This document shows, piece by piece, positions 33,065-42,169 of a DNA stretch of 64,000 nucleotides; the stretch's first letter is position 1, and each line of letters opens with the position of its first letter. This DNA is from DASZIT01 sp036268775 (GTDB lineage: Bacteria > Actinomycetota > Acidimicrobiia > Acidimicrobiales > RAAP-2): contig DATATM010000013.1 in the NCBI GenBank assembly GCA_036268775.1, forward strand, positions 1 to 64,000. Direction: 5' to 3'. The translations under genes and the position numbers were made by a program. The notes under the pieces were generated by a model. That model was not told where the DNA came from. It did not search any database and saw only the letters and a list, made by a program, of their open reading frames with translations.

Positions 33065-36000
33065 CTACGGGCAGAGTCCGAGCAACGAGTTGGTGAACAG
33101 ATCGATCCCCGGCCCCTCGTTGAGCAGCAGGCCTTGGTGTCCGCTGGCCCCACAGCTGATCGACCCCTGCGAGAGCTCGTCGAAGCCGAAGTCCGCCCCG
33201 ATGTTGTAGTCGGCATAGACGTAGAGCTGGTTCGTCTCCACGTAGCCGGCCCCGTTGGTGTCGAACGTGATCGTCACGTCGTTGTCGCCACTCTGGTAGT
33301 ACTCGGCCTTTCCGGTGAGCTTGCCGCCCGGGTCGGCGCCCTCGTTGGTGGTGTCCAGACCCGCCCAGGCACGGCCGCAGGTGAAGGACAGATGGCAGTC
33401 GTCGGTGTGCTGGCCGAAGCCCACCCAGAGGGTGTCGAACGCCAGCGGCTGGCCGGCGGGGATGAACAGGCCGGCCGGCCCCCCGCCCTGGTTCGAGCCG
33501 GTCTTGTCGCAATCGCTCTTGAGCGCGCTTCCGAAGCAGAACTCGCCGCTAAGGGTGAGCGGCGTGCTGATCACGTTGCCGTTCAGGTCGGTCGGGACCA
33601 CGTGGACGGCGAACAGTTGCGGCGGATTGTCGATGAAGGGGTTGCCAAGTGCGTCCTGGTAGACCCACGGCGGGCCACAGTCCTCGACGCCGGTCGAATA
33701 GTCGAGGCAGATGCTCAGATTGGCGGGAACGTTGCCAAGTGCGCCCTGCAGGTAGTTGCTCTTGACGAAGCCGTCAAAATTGACGGTTCCGAGGCCGCCG
33801 TCGCCAGTCAGGTTGGTGCTCTGACTGTTGGCGGCGAACTGCATAGTCATGGTGCCGTCGGTGTTCGTGTCCACCGTCAGCGTCCCCGGCTGGGGCTTCT
33901 CAACAGTTCCCAATAGGCCGAGAGGCGAGGTCAGCGACTGGCTGATGTAGTCGAACGCCAGCGGTGTGTTCGAGTCGACGTCGTACTGGAGCTTGAGCAC
34001 ATTGGTGGTGCTGTCGTCCAAGAAGTCGAACGCGCCGACACTCTTGAGGTCGATGCTGATCCCCTTGGTGGCCGGGTCGTAGTAGGCGAGCTGGTCGCCA
34101 CTCGGGGCCGGAACGATCGAGTTGGTTGAGTCGGCATAGCCGACGTCGGCCGGGGTCGCCGGTCCGACCTGATGGTTGTACACCTGGGCGATCACCTCGC
34201 CGATGTGGTCGCCGTAGGTGTTCAGGCTCGTCTCGCCGCTCTTGTCCATGTCCATCGTCATGTGCGCCGGCAGGCAATCGATCTCGGCGTGGAACCTGTC
34301 CATCGGCGGGGCGATGTCGCCACCGACGCCGAGGGCGGCGATCGCCGAGAACCCGGTGCCGTCAGCGGTGATCTTCTTGATCGGCGCGCTTGCCTGGTAG
34401 TCGAAGATCGTGTTGCCGGAGGCGTCGGGCGCCATGCTGAAGGCGACCGATGAGGGCAGGGCATCGATCGTGCCGTCGAAGGTGCCCGAGTCGGTCTGGG
34501 CGTCGAGGGTGAGGTCTTGGCCGCCGGACCCTTGGCAGCCCGGATCCTGGCTGGCGGTCTGGATCGAGCCGCTCATGGACTCGAGCGAGTCGCCCGCGCT
34601 GGTCAGCGACACGTTGAACCCGCTCAGCCCGTCGATCCGGGCGAAGGCGTTGAAGCTCGACAGGGTGTCCGTGTACCAGACCCCCGAGCCGGTCACCGCC
34701 GGCGCGTCCGACCCGTCGCTGGCCAGCAGCGAGATCGTGCCGATCGACGCTGTCGCCGACGCCGTCGACTGGGTGGTCTGGGGGTCACTGCTGCCGTCGG
34801 AGAACGTGATCGTGTCCGAGGCCGGGATCTGAATGATATCGGCGTCGATCCGGCTGGCCCGGCTGAAGAAGGTGCCCTTGGTGTTGGTGGCGTCCACCGC
34901 AATTTCATCGATCCCGGTGCCGTGGCCGTCAAACGTCACGATGCCGCCGCCGCTGCTGCTCAGATTGATGCCTACGGTGGAGTGCTTGGGCAGGTTGTTC
35001 AGGTGGCCGCCGACCACGTAGCCCTGGGTGTCGTCCTGGGCGGAGAGCGCCACATATCCCACTGCGGCGGTCAGGACCAGATCGCCGGCGAACGGCTCGG
35101 CCGCGTTCAGCGTCAGGGCCTGGAGGTTGGGCAGCCGCACGCCGGCGGTCGAGGAGCCGTCGGTGTAGGCGTGATAGGCGGCGTAGGCGCCCGCGCCTGG
35201 GGCCGAGGCCGGCGCCTCACGTCCCGCCCCGTAACGCGCTTCCACCAGACCGATCGCCCCACCCGAAGTGGTGACCGCGGTCTGGGCGCCTGCCTGATCC
35301 ACCGACAACCCGGTGGGCACGCCGTTGGCATCGAGGGCCGCGGCGGTGGCCAGCACGCCGTTGACCGTGTCGTGATACCGCGCGCTGAGGGCTCCCACTG
35401 TCGCGTCCGAGGTGTAACTCACCTTGGTGTCGCCGTTGGGGTGGGTGTAGGCCAGGTCAAGGGACTTGTTCAGCTTGTTGACGGCGGCGACTATCTCCTT
35501 ATCGTCGCCAGCGCTGATCAGGCTCACGGTCGCCCCCACGGTGGTCGGGGAGGACGAGGTGACCGAGGCCTCCTGGCTGGACTGCCCCAACTTGACGTCG
35601 GTGGTCAGCGTGGATGGCACGGGTGCGAACGAGACGTCTCCCCGCGACACGTCCGTCGGGGCATCGGGACTGGATCCCGAGAACAGCTCGCCCAGGACGC
35701 CCACGCTCGAGGGCGCTCCGGCGTTCTTCTGGGTGAGCCGAATCTCGGTCCCCGCGGTGCTGTCCGTCACCAGGGTCAGGGTCGCCGTCCAGTCCGAGTC
35801 GGTGCCGGCGGCCAGCCCGTCCTCCCCGGCGCCCACGTACGTCCCCGGGGCGGCCGGATCCAGCGCGATCGCCTCGACCGAGACCCGGCCGCCGGCCGGG
35901 AGCAAGCCCAGGCGGGAGATGTCCAGGATGAGCCCCACCTGTCCGCCCGACAGACTGGGGCTGAGCGTGCCCAGGAAGTCGGGCAGGCCTGTGCCGTCGA

Positions 36001-36661
36001 CGTTGATGGGGGTGGGCACGCCGATCAAGGCGCGGGTGATCCGGGTCAGCGTGGTGCCGTTCGGCGCCACGTACACGGTCCGGTAGGCGTAGTCGAGCTC
36101 GCCCAACGCGCAGATGACCTGCGAGATCTGGTTCGGCACCGGCGGGCTAGGCAGCGACTTGGCGATCGGGCAGCCCGCCGCTGCCAGCAGGTTGCCCAGG
36201 TTCGGGGTATTAAACACGGCGTTCAGGCTGGGGGCGGTCGTGCCCGGCAGCCCGGTCGCGCCCAGCACGCCGTTCAGCACGCCGAGCAACGAGCCTCCGA
36301 GGGACAACGCCGGCGTCGCCCCGGGCGTCGAGGCTCCGGTGACCGCCGCCCCCAGAGTGCCTCCAGGCACGGGCGCCGGGCGGGTGAGTGCCAACGCCGA
36401 TGTCGCCCCGGGGGTCCCGGCTCCCGAGGCCGCCGAGCCCAGGGTGTCGCCAGGCGCGCTGGACGTCGGGCCTGTGAGTGCCAACGCCTGGGTCACCCCG
36501 GGCGTCGCCGCTCCTATGGCTGCTGCGAACAGGAGGATCGACAGGACCACGCCGAGCCGCCCTCGCGCCGCAGCGCGCCGACGGCGCTCCATTCGCCTCG
36601 CAGGGAGCATTCCGACTGCGAGGCCCAGGAGTAGGAGCAGTGCCACGGCGATCCACAACAT
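33065..36661 (-). CDS. 1198-residue exported beta-rich protein of unknown function
   Basis: One long frame. AGAGGAG lies upstream of the ATG. Residues 1-18 are strongly hydrophobic and a second hydrophobic segment follows at about 37-55. Next come three copies of a unit of about 30 residues (TPGxTxALALT..PGGTLGxAxxGA) and then about 1000 residues of Ser/Thr/Asp/Gly-rich sequence with alternating hydrophobics, suggesting beta-sandwich or beta-helix structure. A C-terminal part has paired Cys (CFGSALKSDC, DDCHLSFTCGR) that could form disulfides. No catalytic motif or known family was recognised. It is probably a large surface or secreted adhesin-like protein. The divergent neighbour is a TPR-type regulator. 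Confidence 0.8.
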   Translation of the reverse strand: MLWIAVALLLLLGLAVGMLPARRMERRRRAAARGRLGVVLSILLFAAAIGAATPGVTQALALTGPTSSAPGDTLGSAASGAGTPGATSALALTRPAPVPGGTLGAAVTGASTPGATPALSLGGSLLGVLNGVLGATGLPGTTAPSLNAVFNTPNLGNLLAAAGCPIAKSLPSPPVPNQISQVICALGELDYAYRTVYVAPNGTTLTRITRALIGVPTPINVDGTGLPDFLGTLSPSLSGGQVGLILDISRLGLLPAGGRVSVEAIALDPAAPGTYVGAGEDGLAAGTDSDWTATLTLVTDSTAGTEIRLTQKNAGAPSSVGVLGELFSGSSPDAPTDVSRGDVSFAPVPSTLTTDVKLGQSSQEASVTSSSPTTVGATVSLISAGDDKEIVAAVNKLNKSLDLAYTHPNGDTKVSYTSDATVGALSARYHDTVNGVLATAAALDANGVPTGLSVDQAGAQTAVTTSGGAIGLVEARYGAGREAPASAPGAGAYAAYHAYTDGSSTAGVRLPNLQALTLNAAEPFAGDLVLTAAVGYVALSAQDDTQGYVVGGHLNNLPKHSTVGINLSSSGGGIVTFDGHGTGIDEIAVDATNTKGTFFSRASRIDADIIQIPASDTITFSDGSSDPQTTQSTASATASIGTISLLASDGSDAPAVTGSGVWYTDTLSSFNAFARIDGLSGFNVSLTSAGDSLESMSGSIQTASQDPGCQGSGGQDLTLDAQTDSGTFDGTIDALPSSVAFSMAPDASGNTIFDYQASAPIKKITADGTGFSAIAALGVGGDIAPPMDRFHAEIDCLPAHMTMDMDKSGETSLNTYGDHIGEVIAQVYNHQVGPATPADVGYADSTNSIVPAPSGDQLAYYDPATKGISIDLKSVGAFDFLDDSTTNVLKLQYDVDSNTPLAFDYISQSLTSPLGLLGTVEKPQPGTLTVDTNTDGTMTMQFAANSQSTNLTGDGGLGTVNFDGFVKSNYLQGALGNVPANLSICLDYSTGVEDCGPPWVYQDALGNPFIDNPPQLFAVHVVPTDLNGNVISTPLTLSGEFCFGSALKSDCDKTGSNQGGGPAGLFIPAGQPLAFDTLWVGFGQHTDDCHLSFTCGRAWAGLDTTNEGADPGGKLTGKAEYYQSGDNDVTITFDTNGAGYVETNQLYVYADYNIGADFGFDELSQGSISCGASGHQGLLLNEGPGIDLFTNSLLGLCP

Positions 36662-36721
36662 TGCAATTCTCCTCTGACTCGTCCCCGTGACTGTTCGTTC
36701 GCTTCTAAGGCGTGACGCCCT

Positions 36722-36738
36722 GTGCCATCGGATGGCAC
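36722..36738. promoter_or_regulatory. Perfect 17-bp palindrome between divergent genes
   Basis: GTGCCATC-G-GATGGCAC, eight perfect base pairs around a single base, 61 bases from the exported-protein ATG and 42 bases from the TPR-regulator ATG. The position suits an operator controlling both promoters. Confidence 0.45.
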
Positions 36739-36779
36739 GGACCCCTCGACGGCGTCGGATGCGGGGCTACACTGGGAAA

Positions 36780-38771
36780 ATGGCGGAAGCCGGGGGAGAC
36801 GGGCAGACAGTCACCTCCCTCTTGGAGCACGCCGAAGGAAAACGTCGAGCCGGGCTCCTGGCAGAAGCCCGAGCAGGGTACATGGAGGCCGCGAAGACCG
36901 CTGAGGCGGGTGGGCATCCCTCTTCATTCGTGACTGCGGCGTTGGGGGTCGGCGGCATCTGGGTCCACGAACACCGCGACGTCGTCGCCCGAGTGGCCGT
37001 CGATTCTGTCTGGCAGCGGGCTCGCTCTCTGGCTCCGGCCGGTTCGGTCGAGGAAGCCCGACTGGCCGTGCGCCAAGCCGCCGAAGCCGTTTACCAGGGA
37101 GGGCCGGTGGAGGCGGTCATGGCGGGCGTAGAGTCCGTCCGCGCCTTCGGCGACGAAGCCGCCACGGCCGAGGCGCTCTCGCTGCTCCACCACGTGCTCC
37201 TCAGTCCGCGCTATGCCGAGGTGCGCCTCGGATTGGCCGAAGAGATAGTTCGTCTGGGCGCGAGGGGGGGAGACCCACTCCTCACCCTCATGGGCCTTTG
37301 TTGGCGGACGGTGGATCTGTTTCTGCTCGGAGACGTGCGTGCCGGCCAGTCCCTCGAAGAGCTACGCGAGCGATCCGCAGTTGAGGCCTGCGAGGCACTC
37401 TGTTTCGTCTCCGATGTGCTCGGGGCAATGGTCTTGGCCCGGGCCGGGCATTTTGAAAAGGCTGAGGTGGTGGCGACGAAGGCCTTGGAGCGGGGTACGG
37501 CAGCCGGCGATCCCGATTCGCCGGCTTACTACGGGGCCATGCTCGCCGTCTTACGCTGGTGGCAAGGCCGAGAAAAGGAGGTCATCGAGCTCGTTCGGAC
37601 CATCTCGATGTCACCTCGTCTGGGATTCAACGATCACGTGTATGTGTCAGCGGATGCGGCACTGTCTGCGGCTATCGGTGACTTCGACTCCTCGGAGGAG
37701 GCACTCGCCCGCCTGAGTGGGATCGGTCTCGAGAGGCTGCCGCCCTCAAGCAGCTGGCTGACGACCGAGTTCCTGGTGGCCGAGACCGCCTATCTCCTCG
37801 GTGACGCAGAGGTTGCCGCCAGTGCAGGTGAGCTCTTGGCCCCCTACGCCCATCTTCCGGTCATGCCATCGTTGGCAGTGGTGTGCCTCGGGTCGGCGGA
37901 AAGGGCCCTCGGGCTGTGTGCCGCCACCACCGGTCGCATGGACGCCGCCGTACATCACCTCGAAGCCGCAATTCGCGCTGACCGTCGACTTGGGAACCGG
38001 CCGATGGCCGTGCTCACCGAGCACACCCTCGCTGGCGTCTTGCGTGCGGGGGGCGGGCAAAGTGAGAAAGCTCGAGCCGAACAACTGGCCCATCGCGCCG
38101 AAGAACGGGCGACACGAATCGGCATGGTGCTTCCCGCGCACCCCTCCTGGTTGGTCGCTGGCAAGCTGGTGTCTCTGATAACAGCGCGCTCCCGGGAAGC
38201 GTCTCTACGGTCGTGCCCAGGCGGCTTCCGGATCTCGGTCGACGGTCGGGCGACTGTCCTACCCGATCGCGTCGGGTTCTCCTACCTCGTCGAGCTGATC
38301 GTCCGACCTGGCCGGGACCTCGATGTGTTAAGTCTTGCCTCCAGTGGGCTTCTGCCGGCATACCGCTCGGACGCGCTCACCGACGAGCGCGCCCTTTCAA
38401 GCTACCGGCGCCGCGCCCGGGAGCTGAACGCATTGCTTGCCCGCGACGACCTCGAGGCATCGGTGGCCAACCGATATCGTCAGGAGCTCGTCTCACTCAC
38501 CACCGCTCTCCGATCTTCCGTCGGGCTGGGCGGTAGGGCGCGAGCATTTCCCGACAACAACGAGCGCGCTCGAACGGCAGTGCGCAAGGCACTGGTACGT
38601 GCAGTGGCGGCGATCGAAGCCGTCGAACCCGACCTCGGCCTCCACCTGCGAACGAGCCTGGTTACCGGAACCACCTGCCGTTACTCACCAGCGCCGGGGT
38701 GGAGCGTCACCGCTGATGCGAGAGTCAACGACATCGATCCACAACCGGCGAGCGGGCGGGATCGGCCATGA
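36780..38771 (+). CDS. TPR-repeat regulator-like protein with actinobacterial C-terminal domain
   Basis: About 663 residues from the chosen ATG; an earlier start at 36687 would run through the palindrome. The body is almost wholly alpha-helical, with TPR-like pairs of 34-40 residues (EAARAGYMEAAKTAE, GHFEKAEVVATKALERG). The last 200 residues, with VGFSYLVELIVRPGRDLDVL, AYRRRARELN and the tail SVGLGGRARAF...GTTCRYSP, match a C-terminal region I know from large actinobacterial ATPase or LuxR-type regulators. The NTPase domain they usually carry is missing. It is divergent from the 1198-residue exported protein, so control of that gene is a reasonable guess. Confidence 0.75.
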   Translation: MAEAGGDGQTVTSLLEHAEGKRRAGLLAEARAGYMEAAKTAEAGGHPSSFVTAALGVGGIWVHEHRDVVARVAVDSVWQRARSLAPAGSVEEARLAVRQAAEAVYQGGPVEAVMAGVESVRAFGDEAATAEALSLLHHVLLSPRYAEVRLGLAEEIVRLGARGGDPLLTLMGLCWRTVDLFLLGDVRAGQSLEELRERSAVEACEALCFVSDVLGAMVLARAGHFEKAEVVATKALERGTAAGDPDSPAYYGAMLAVLRWWQGREKEVIELVRTISMSPRLGFNDHVYVSADAALSAAIGDFDSSEEALARLSGIGLERLPPSSSWLTTEFLVAETAYLLGDAEVAASAGELLAPYAHLPVMPSLAVVCLGSAERALGLCAATTGRMDAAVHHLEAAIRADRRLGNRPMAVLTEHTLAGVLRAGGGQSEKARAEQLAHRAEERATRIGMVLPAHPSWLVAGKLVSLITARSREASLRSCPGGFRISVDGRATVLPDRVGFSYLVELIVRPGRDLDVLSLASSGLLPAYRSDALTDERALSSYRRRARELNALLARDDLEASVANRYRQELVSLTTALRSSVGLGGRARAFPDNNERARTAVRKALVRAVAAIEAVEPDLGLHLRTSLVTGTTCRYSPAPGWSVTADARVNDIDPQPASGRDRP

Positions 38772-38873
38772 TCGAAACGCGCCGATCGGCTGGCCTCCGA
38801 CGCGCCAAGCCGGGGTGGCCGCCCAGACCATCGATGTCAACGGTGGGCCATTGACGATCTGAGCCCCAGCGGC

Positions 38874-39410
38874 CTACCGGTAGGTGTTGTTGCTGGTGTG
38901 GTCGCCCGCCAACCAGCGGGCCAGGTCCTTCCGCGCACTGGCCTTTCGCACCTCGTTGATCTTCTTGGCGTCAGGGTGGTCAACGGTGAACTCGAGGAGC
39001 AGTCCGTTCGGGTCGGTTACGTAGAGTGAGACGCAGTAGCCGTGCTCGAGCACGAAGGAGTCGGGGGCGGTGATGCCGGCCTCCGCGATCCGCTTTCTGA
39101 TCTGGTCCTGAGTGTCTTGATCGACGGCCAGGGCAATGTGACGGAAGGGGCTGGGCTCGAAGGCGGTCTTGAACAGGTCCTGGTCGGCGGAGTCGGCGAA
39201 CTGGAAGAAGGCCAGGGCGCTCCCATCGGCCAGAGCGAAGAAGGTGTGGCAGTAGGTCCGCTCCGCCCCGAAGAGTTCATCCTTCTCCGCCCAGGTGGCC
39301 ACGAGGGGCATACCGATGACGTCCTCGTAGAACTTCCGGGTGGTCTCTTGATCGTCGGTGATGAAGGCGTTGTGGTGGAGGCGCATCGGCCCGGGTGTGG
39401 TCGTGGACAT
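38874..39410 (-). CDS. VOC-family protein, probable dioxygenase-like
   Basis: 178 residues. His in LHHNAFITDD, His in FRHIALAVDQ and Glu in LLLEFTVDHP fit the VOC metal site. FYEDVIGMPL and DPNGLLLEF are hallmark segments. It lies 17 bases after the stop of the deacetylase on the same strand and is likely in one operon with it. The substrate is unknown. Confidence 0.87.
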   Translation of the reverse strand: MSTTTPGPMRLHHNAFITDDQETTRKFYEDVIGMPLVATWAEKDELFGAERTYCHTFFALADGSALAFFQFADSADQDLFKTAFEPSPFRHIALAVDQDTQDQIRKRIAEAGITAPDSFVLEHGYCVSLYVTDPNGLLLEFTVDHPDAKKINEVRKASARKDLARWLAGDHTSNNTYR

Positions 39411-39427
39411 GTGGACGCTCACTCTGA

Positions 39428-40096
39428 TCAGCTCGTTGGCAATAGCGATGACAGATCTTGCTCGACGTGGCCTCTGCGGATGGGGAGGCACGACTCCGGG
39501 AAGTCCGGCCGGACCTCCGCCTCCATGTCGGCCAGGGCATCCAGGAAACGAGGGAGCTGCTTCATGGCTCCAGTGGGCGCGTCGTGCAGGACGACCACCG
39601 TCCAGGGCTGGCCGGCAACGTCGGTGCAGGCTCGCTCTGTCCACCCGTCGGGATCCTCCCAGTCGCGGGGAAGGCTGTTCCAGAGGACGCAGGTGTATTG
39701 GTGGGCGACGAGGTAGGACACGGCGGCGGCGTTGAGCACCTGGTGGTCGAGCACCCCTCCGGCGGCGTAAGGGCGGAAGAGCTTTTCCTCCCCGTCGAGG
39801 CCGGACAATCGCGCCGCGGCTGGCTCGATCTCGGCGGCCACGGCGTCGGCGGCGTCCTCGGCTGCACCCAGCAGAAGGGTGTGAGTGTAGGTGTGGTTGC
39901 CGAGGCGATGGCCTTCGGCCACGGCCCGCCGGGCCAGGTCCAGCCCCTGGCCGACCAGACGGTCCCCGACTACGAAGAAAGTGGCGGGCAGGTCCCGCCG
40001 CGCCAGCTCGTCGAGGACGGCGTCGGTCACCCCGGGCCACGGCCCGTTGTCGAAGGTGAGACTGACGACCGGTCCTGGCCGCTCATGGTTGGCCAT
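39428..40096 (-). CDS. Polysaccharide deacetylase (NodB) family protein
   Basis: 222 residues with GGGGAGGA before the ATG. The NodB fold is seen in VSLTFDNGPWPGVTDAVLDEL, PATFFVVGDRL, RLGNHTYTHTLL (zinc His pair) and FRPYAAGG. The usual TFDDGP is TFDNGP: the catalytic Asp remains, but the second, metal-binding Asp is Asn. There is no signal peptide, so it may act inside the cell or on a small glycan. A deacetylase with altered metal use, or a different hydrolytic role, is possible. Confidence 0.85.
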   Translation of the reverse strand: MANHERPGPVVSLTFDNGPWPGVTDAVLDELARRDLPATFFVVGDRLVGQGLDLARRAVAEGHRLGNHTYTHTLLLGAAEDAADAVAAEIEPAAARLSGLDGEEKLFRPYAAGGVLDHQVLNAAAVSYLVAHQYTCVLWNSLPRDWEDPDGWTERACTDVAGQPWTVVVLHDAPTGAMKQLPRFLDALADMEAEVRPDFPESCLPIRRGHVEQDLSSLLPTS

Positions 40097-40230
40097 TGTG
40101 GTTCCTCCCCTCCCCCATGTTAGGTACCCGGTCCGAGCGGTGGAAATCGTATTGCGTACACCCACGCTGACGTAAACGAGCTGGCCACATTGCATGAGCG
40201 CGGCCACCCGTTGGGGTCAAGCTCATTTTG

Positions 40231-40315
40231 CGGAGGGAGTGGGATTCGAACCCACGGAAACTTGCGTCTCACGGCTTTTCAAGAGCCGCGCATTCGTCCG
40301 CTCTGCCATCCCTCC
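40231..40315 (-). tRNA. tRNA-Ser (UGA)
   Basis: On the minus strand the acceptor arms GGAGGGA/TCCCTCC pair perfectly. The anticodon arm CGGCT-CTTGAAA-AGCCG gives anticodon TGA. The T arm is GTGGG-TTCGAAT-CCCAC, and a long variable arm (about 15 bases) is typical of serine tRNA. The discriminator is G. The 3' CCA is not encoded. It lies 43 bases downstream of pheA. Confidence 0.95.
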
Positions 40316-40358
40316 AGACGCCCGTCAGGGTAGCCGCGGCATTCACTACCGACGGCAG

Positions 40359-41357
40359 TCAGCGTGAGCGCTTGGGCGCCTCCGAAGGCTTTACCTGCGC
40401 CCGCAACCCCTCTATCCACGTATCGGCTTGCGCCCAAGCGGCGTCCGCCTCCCGACGGATCGCCGGACCGGCCGCCCCCGCGGCCGGATAAGAGCCGAGA
40501 TACTTGACCCCGGCCAGATCGGCGTGCAGGTCCCGCAGGCAGTCGGCAATCACCTCGTCGGCAATGTGGCCTTCGAGGTCGACGATGAAGCAGTAGTCAC
40601 CGAGCGCCTTTTTGGTCGGGCGTGACTCCAGCTTGGTCAGGTTGATGTTGCGGGCGGCGAACTGACCGAGGATGCCGTACAGGCTGCCAGGATGGTCGGC
40701 GCTCTGGAAGCAGGCGATGCTGGTCCGATCGTGGCCGGTCGGCGCTGGGATCCCGTGGCGGGCGACTGACACGAACCTGGTCTGGTTCTCGGGATGGTCC
40801 TCGACGTCCTCGACCAGAATCTCCAGCCCGTAGAGCGAGGCGGCCAACCGTGGCGCGATGGCGGCAGTCGGCACCCCGGTCATCAACGGATCACCCTCTC
40901 CGAGCAACCGGGCGGCATCGGCTGTCGAGTTGGTCGGTACCGTTTCCGCGGTGGGCAGCTTGCCGACCAGGAATTTCCGGCACTGGGCCGTCGCCACCGG
41001 AATCGAGGCCACCCGCTGGACGTCGCCGAGCTTGATCCCCCTCGGAGCCATGAGATGGAGGTGGATGTCGAGGACCACCTCCCGCTGGATCAACAGGTCG
41101 TTGTCGAACACCAGGCTGTCGAGGGTGTCCCGTACCGTGCCCTCGATGGCGTTCTCAATGGGAACGAACCCCAGGTCGACACGTCCCTCTTGGACCGATT
41201 CGAGGACGTCGGCGAGGGAATTGAGGGTGACCAACTCGGCGGCGGCATAGTCAGGCTGGGTGAACAGGGCCTCCTCGGTGAAGGTGCCTTTAGGCCCGAG
41301 GAACCCGATCCGCAGCTGATCGCCCTGCTTTGCGTGCTGAGATGCGTCCGAGGCCAT
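40359..41357 (-). CDS. pheA: Prephenate dehydratase
   Basis: 332 residues. It converts prephenate to phenylpyruvate in phenylalanine synthesis. The two-lobed catalytic domain has IGFLGPKGTFTEEAL, FVPIENAIEGTVRDTLD and the TRF motif in NQTRFVSVA. The C-terminal ACT domain (HPGSLYGILGQFAARNINLTKLESRP) gives allosteric control by phenylalanine. There is no fused chorismate mutase. The start lies only 23 bases from the divergent larB start. Confidence 0.94.
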   Translation of the reverse strand: MASDASQHAKQGDQLRIGFLGPKGTFTEEALFTQPDYAAAELVTLNSLADVLESVQEGRVDLGFVPIENAIEGTVRDTLDSLVFDNDLLIQREVVLDIHLHLMAPRGIKLGDVQRVASIPVATAQCRKFLVGKLPTAETVPTNSTADAARLLGEGDPLMTGVPTAAIAPRLAASLYGLEILVEDVEDHPENQTRFVSVARHGIPAPTGHDRTSIACFQSADHPGSLYGILGQFAARNINLTKLESRPTKKALGDYCFIVDLEGHIADEVIADCLRDLHADLAGVKYLGSYPAAGAAGPAIRREADAAWAQADTWIEGLRAQVKPSEAPKRSR

Positions 41358-41380
41358 ACCCAGGCAGGATAGTGAACCAA

Positions 41381-42169
41381 ATGGACGAACTCGCTCTCCA
41401 ACGCCTGCTCGACGACGTGCGCTCCGGCGCCTGTACCCCCGACGACGCCGTCTTCCGGCTGCGGCGGCTGCCGTTCGCCGAGCTCGGTTTCGCCAAAGTC
41501 GACCACCACCGCTCCATCCGGCAAGGCTTTCCCGAGGCCGTCTACGGCCAGGGCAAGACCGCCGAGCAGTGCTCGGCGATCGTCGGGGAGCTGCTGGGGG
41601 GCATCGACGAATCCGATGCCAGTCCGGTGATCCTGACCCGGGCGGACCGGGCTCAGGTCGAGCGGGTGCTCACCGATCACCCCGGGGGCGACGTCACGGT
41701 GACCGGGCTGGCCACCGGTGGTGATCAGATCCGGGGAGAGCTCGCCACCGTGGTGTGGCGACCCGCCCCGCCGAGGATGGCCCGCACCCTCATCATCACC
41801 GCCGGGACCTCGGACCTGCCCGTCGCCCGCGAGTGCGAGGCCACCCTCATCGCCCTCGGGTTGCGACCCACCCTGCTGGTCGACTGCGGGGTGGCCGGGG
41901 TCCACCGCTTGTTGGCGTCGGCCGACGAGCTGGCCGAGACCGACGCGGTGGTGGTGGCGGCGGGGATGGAGGGGGCGCTGGCCAGTCTGGTCGGCGGCAT
42001 CACCCCGGCGCCGGTCATCGCGGTACCGACCAGCACCGGCTACGGCGCCGGGCTGGAAGGGGTGACCGCCCTGTTGGCCATGCACGCCTCCTGCGCGGCC
42101 GGGGTCACAGTGGTCGGCATCGACAACGGGTTCGGGGCGGCCTGCGCCGTGGCCCGGACCTTGCCGTGA
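41381..42169 (+). CDS. larB: LarB, pyridinium-3,5-biscarboxylic acid mononucleotide synthase
   Basis: 262 residues. LarB carboxylates and hydrolyses nicotinic acid adenine dinucleotide in the first step of nickel-pincer nucleotide synthesis. The PurE-like core is seen in ITAGTSDLPVARECEATL, VVVAAGMEGALASLVGGI and PTSTGYGAG, with a typical N-terminal LLDDVRSGACTPDDAV...DHHRSIRQGFPEAVYGQGK. GTGA overlaps the larC start. The ATG at 41381 begins the conserved region. Confidence 0.93.
   Translation: MDELALQRLLDDVRSGACTPDDAVFRLRRLPFAELGFAKVDHHRSIRQGFPEAVYGQGKTAEQCSAIVGELLGGIDESDASPVILTRADRAQVERVLTDHPGGDVTVTGLATGGDQIRGELATVVWRPAPPRMARTLIITAGTSDLPVARECEATLIALGLRPTLLVDCGVAGVHRLLASADELAETDAVVVAAGMEGALASLVGGITPAPVIAVPTSTGYGAGLEGVTALLAMHASCAAGVTVVGIDNGFGAACAVARTLP

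Noticed and set aside
34517..36634. A 705-codon plus-strand frame opposite the giant exported protein
   Set aside because: Composition is Arg/Gly/Gln-rich as typical of antisense frames; no motifs, no ribosome site.
40000..40096. Signal peptide for the polysaccharide deacetylase
   Set aside because: The N-terminus MANHERPGPVVSLTF goes straight into the catalytic motif without a hydrophobic segment; a longer upstream start is not supported by the ribosome site.
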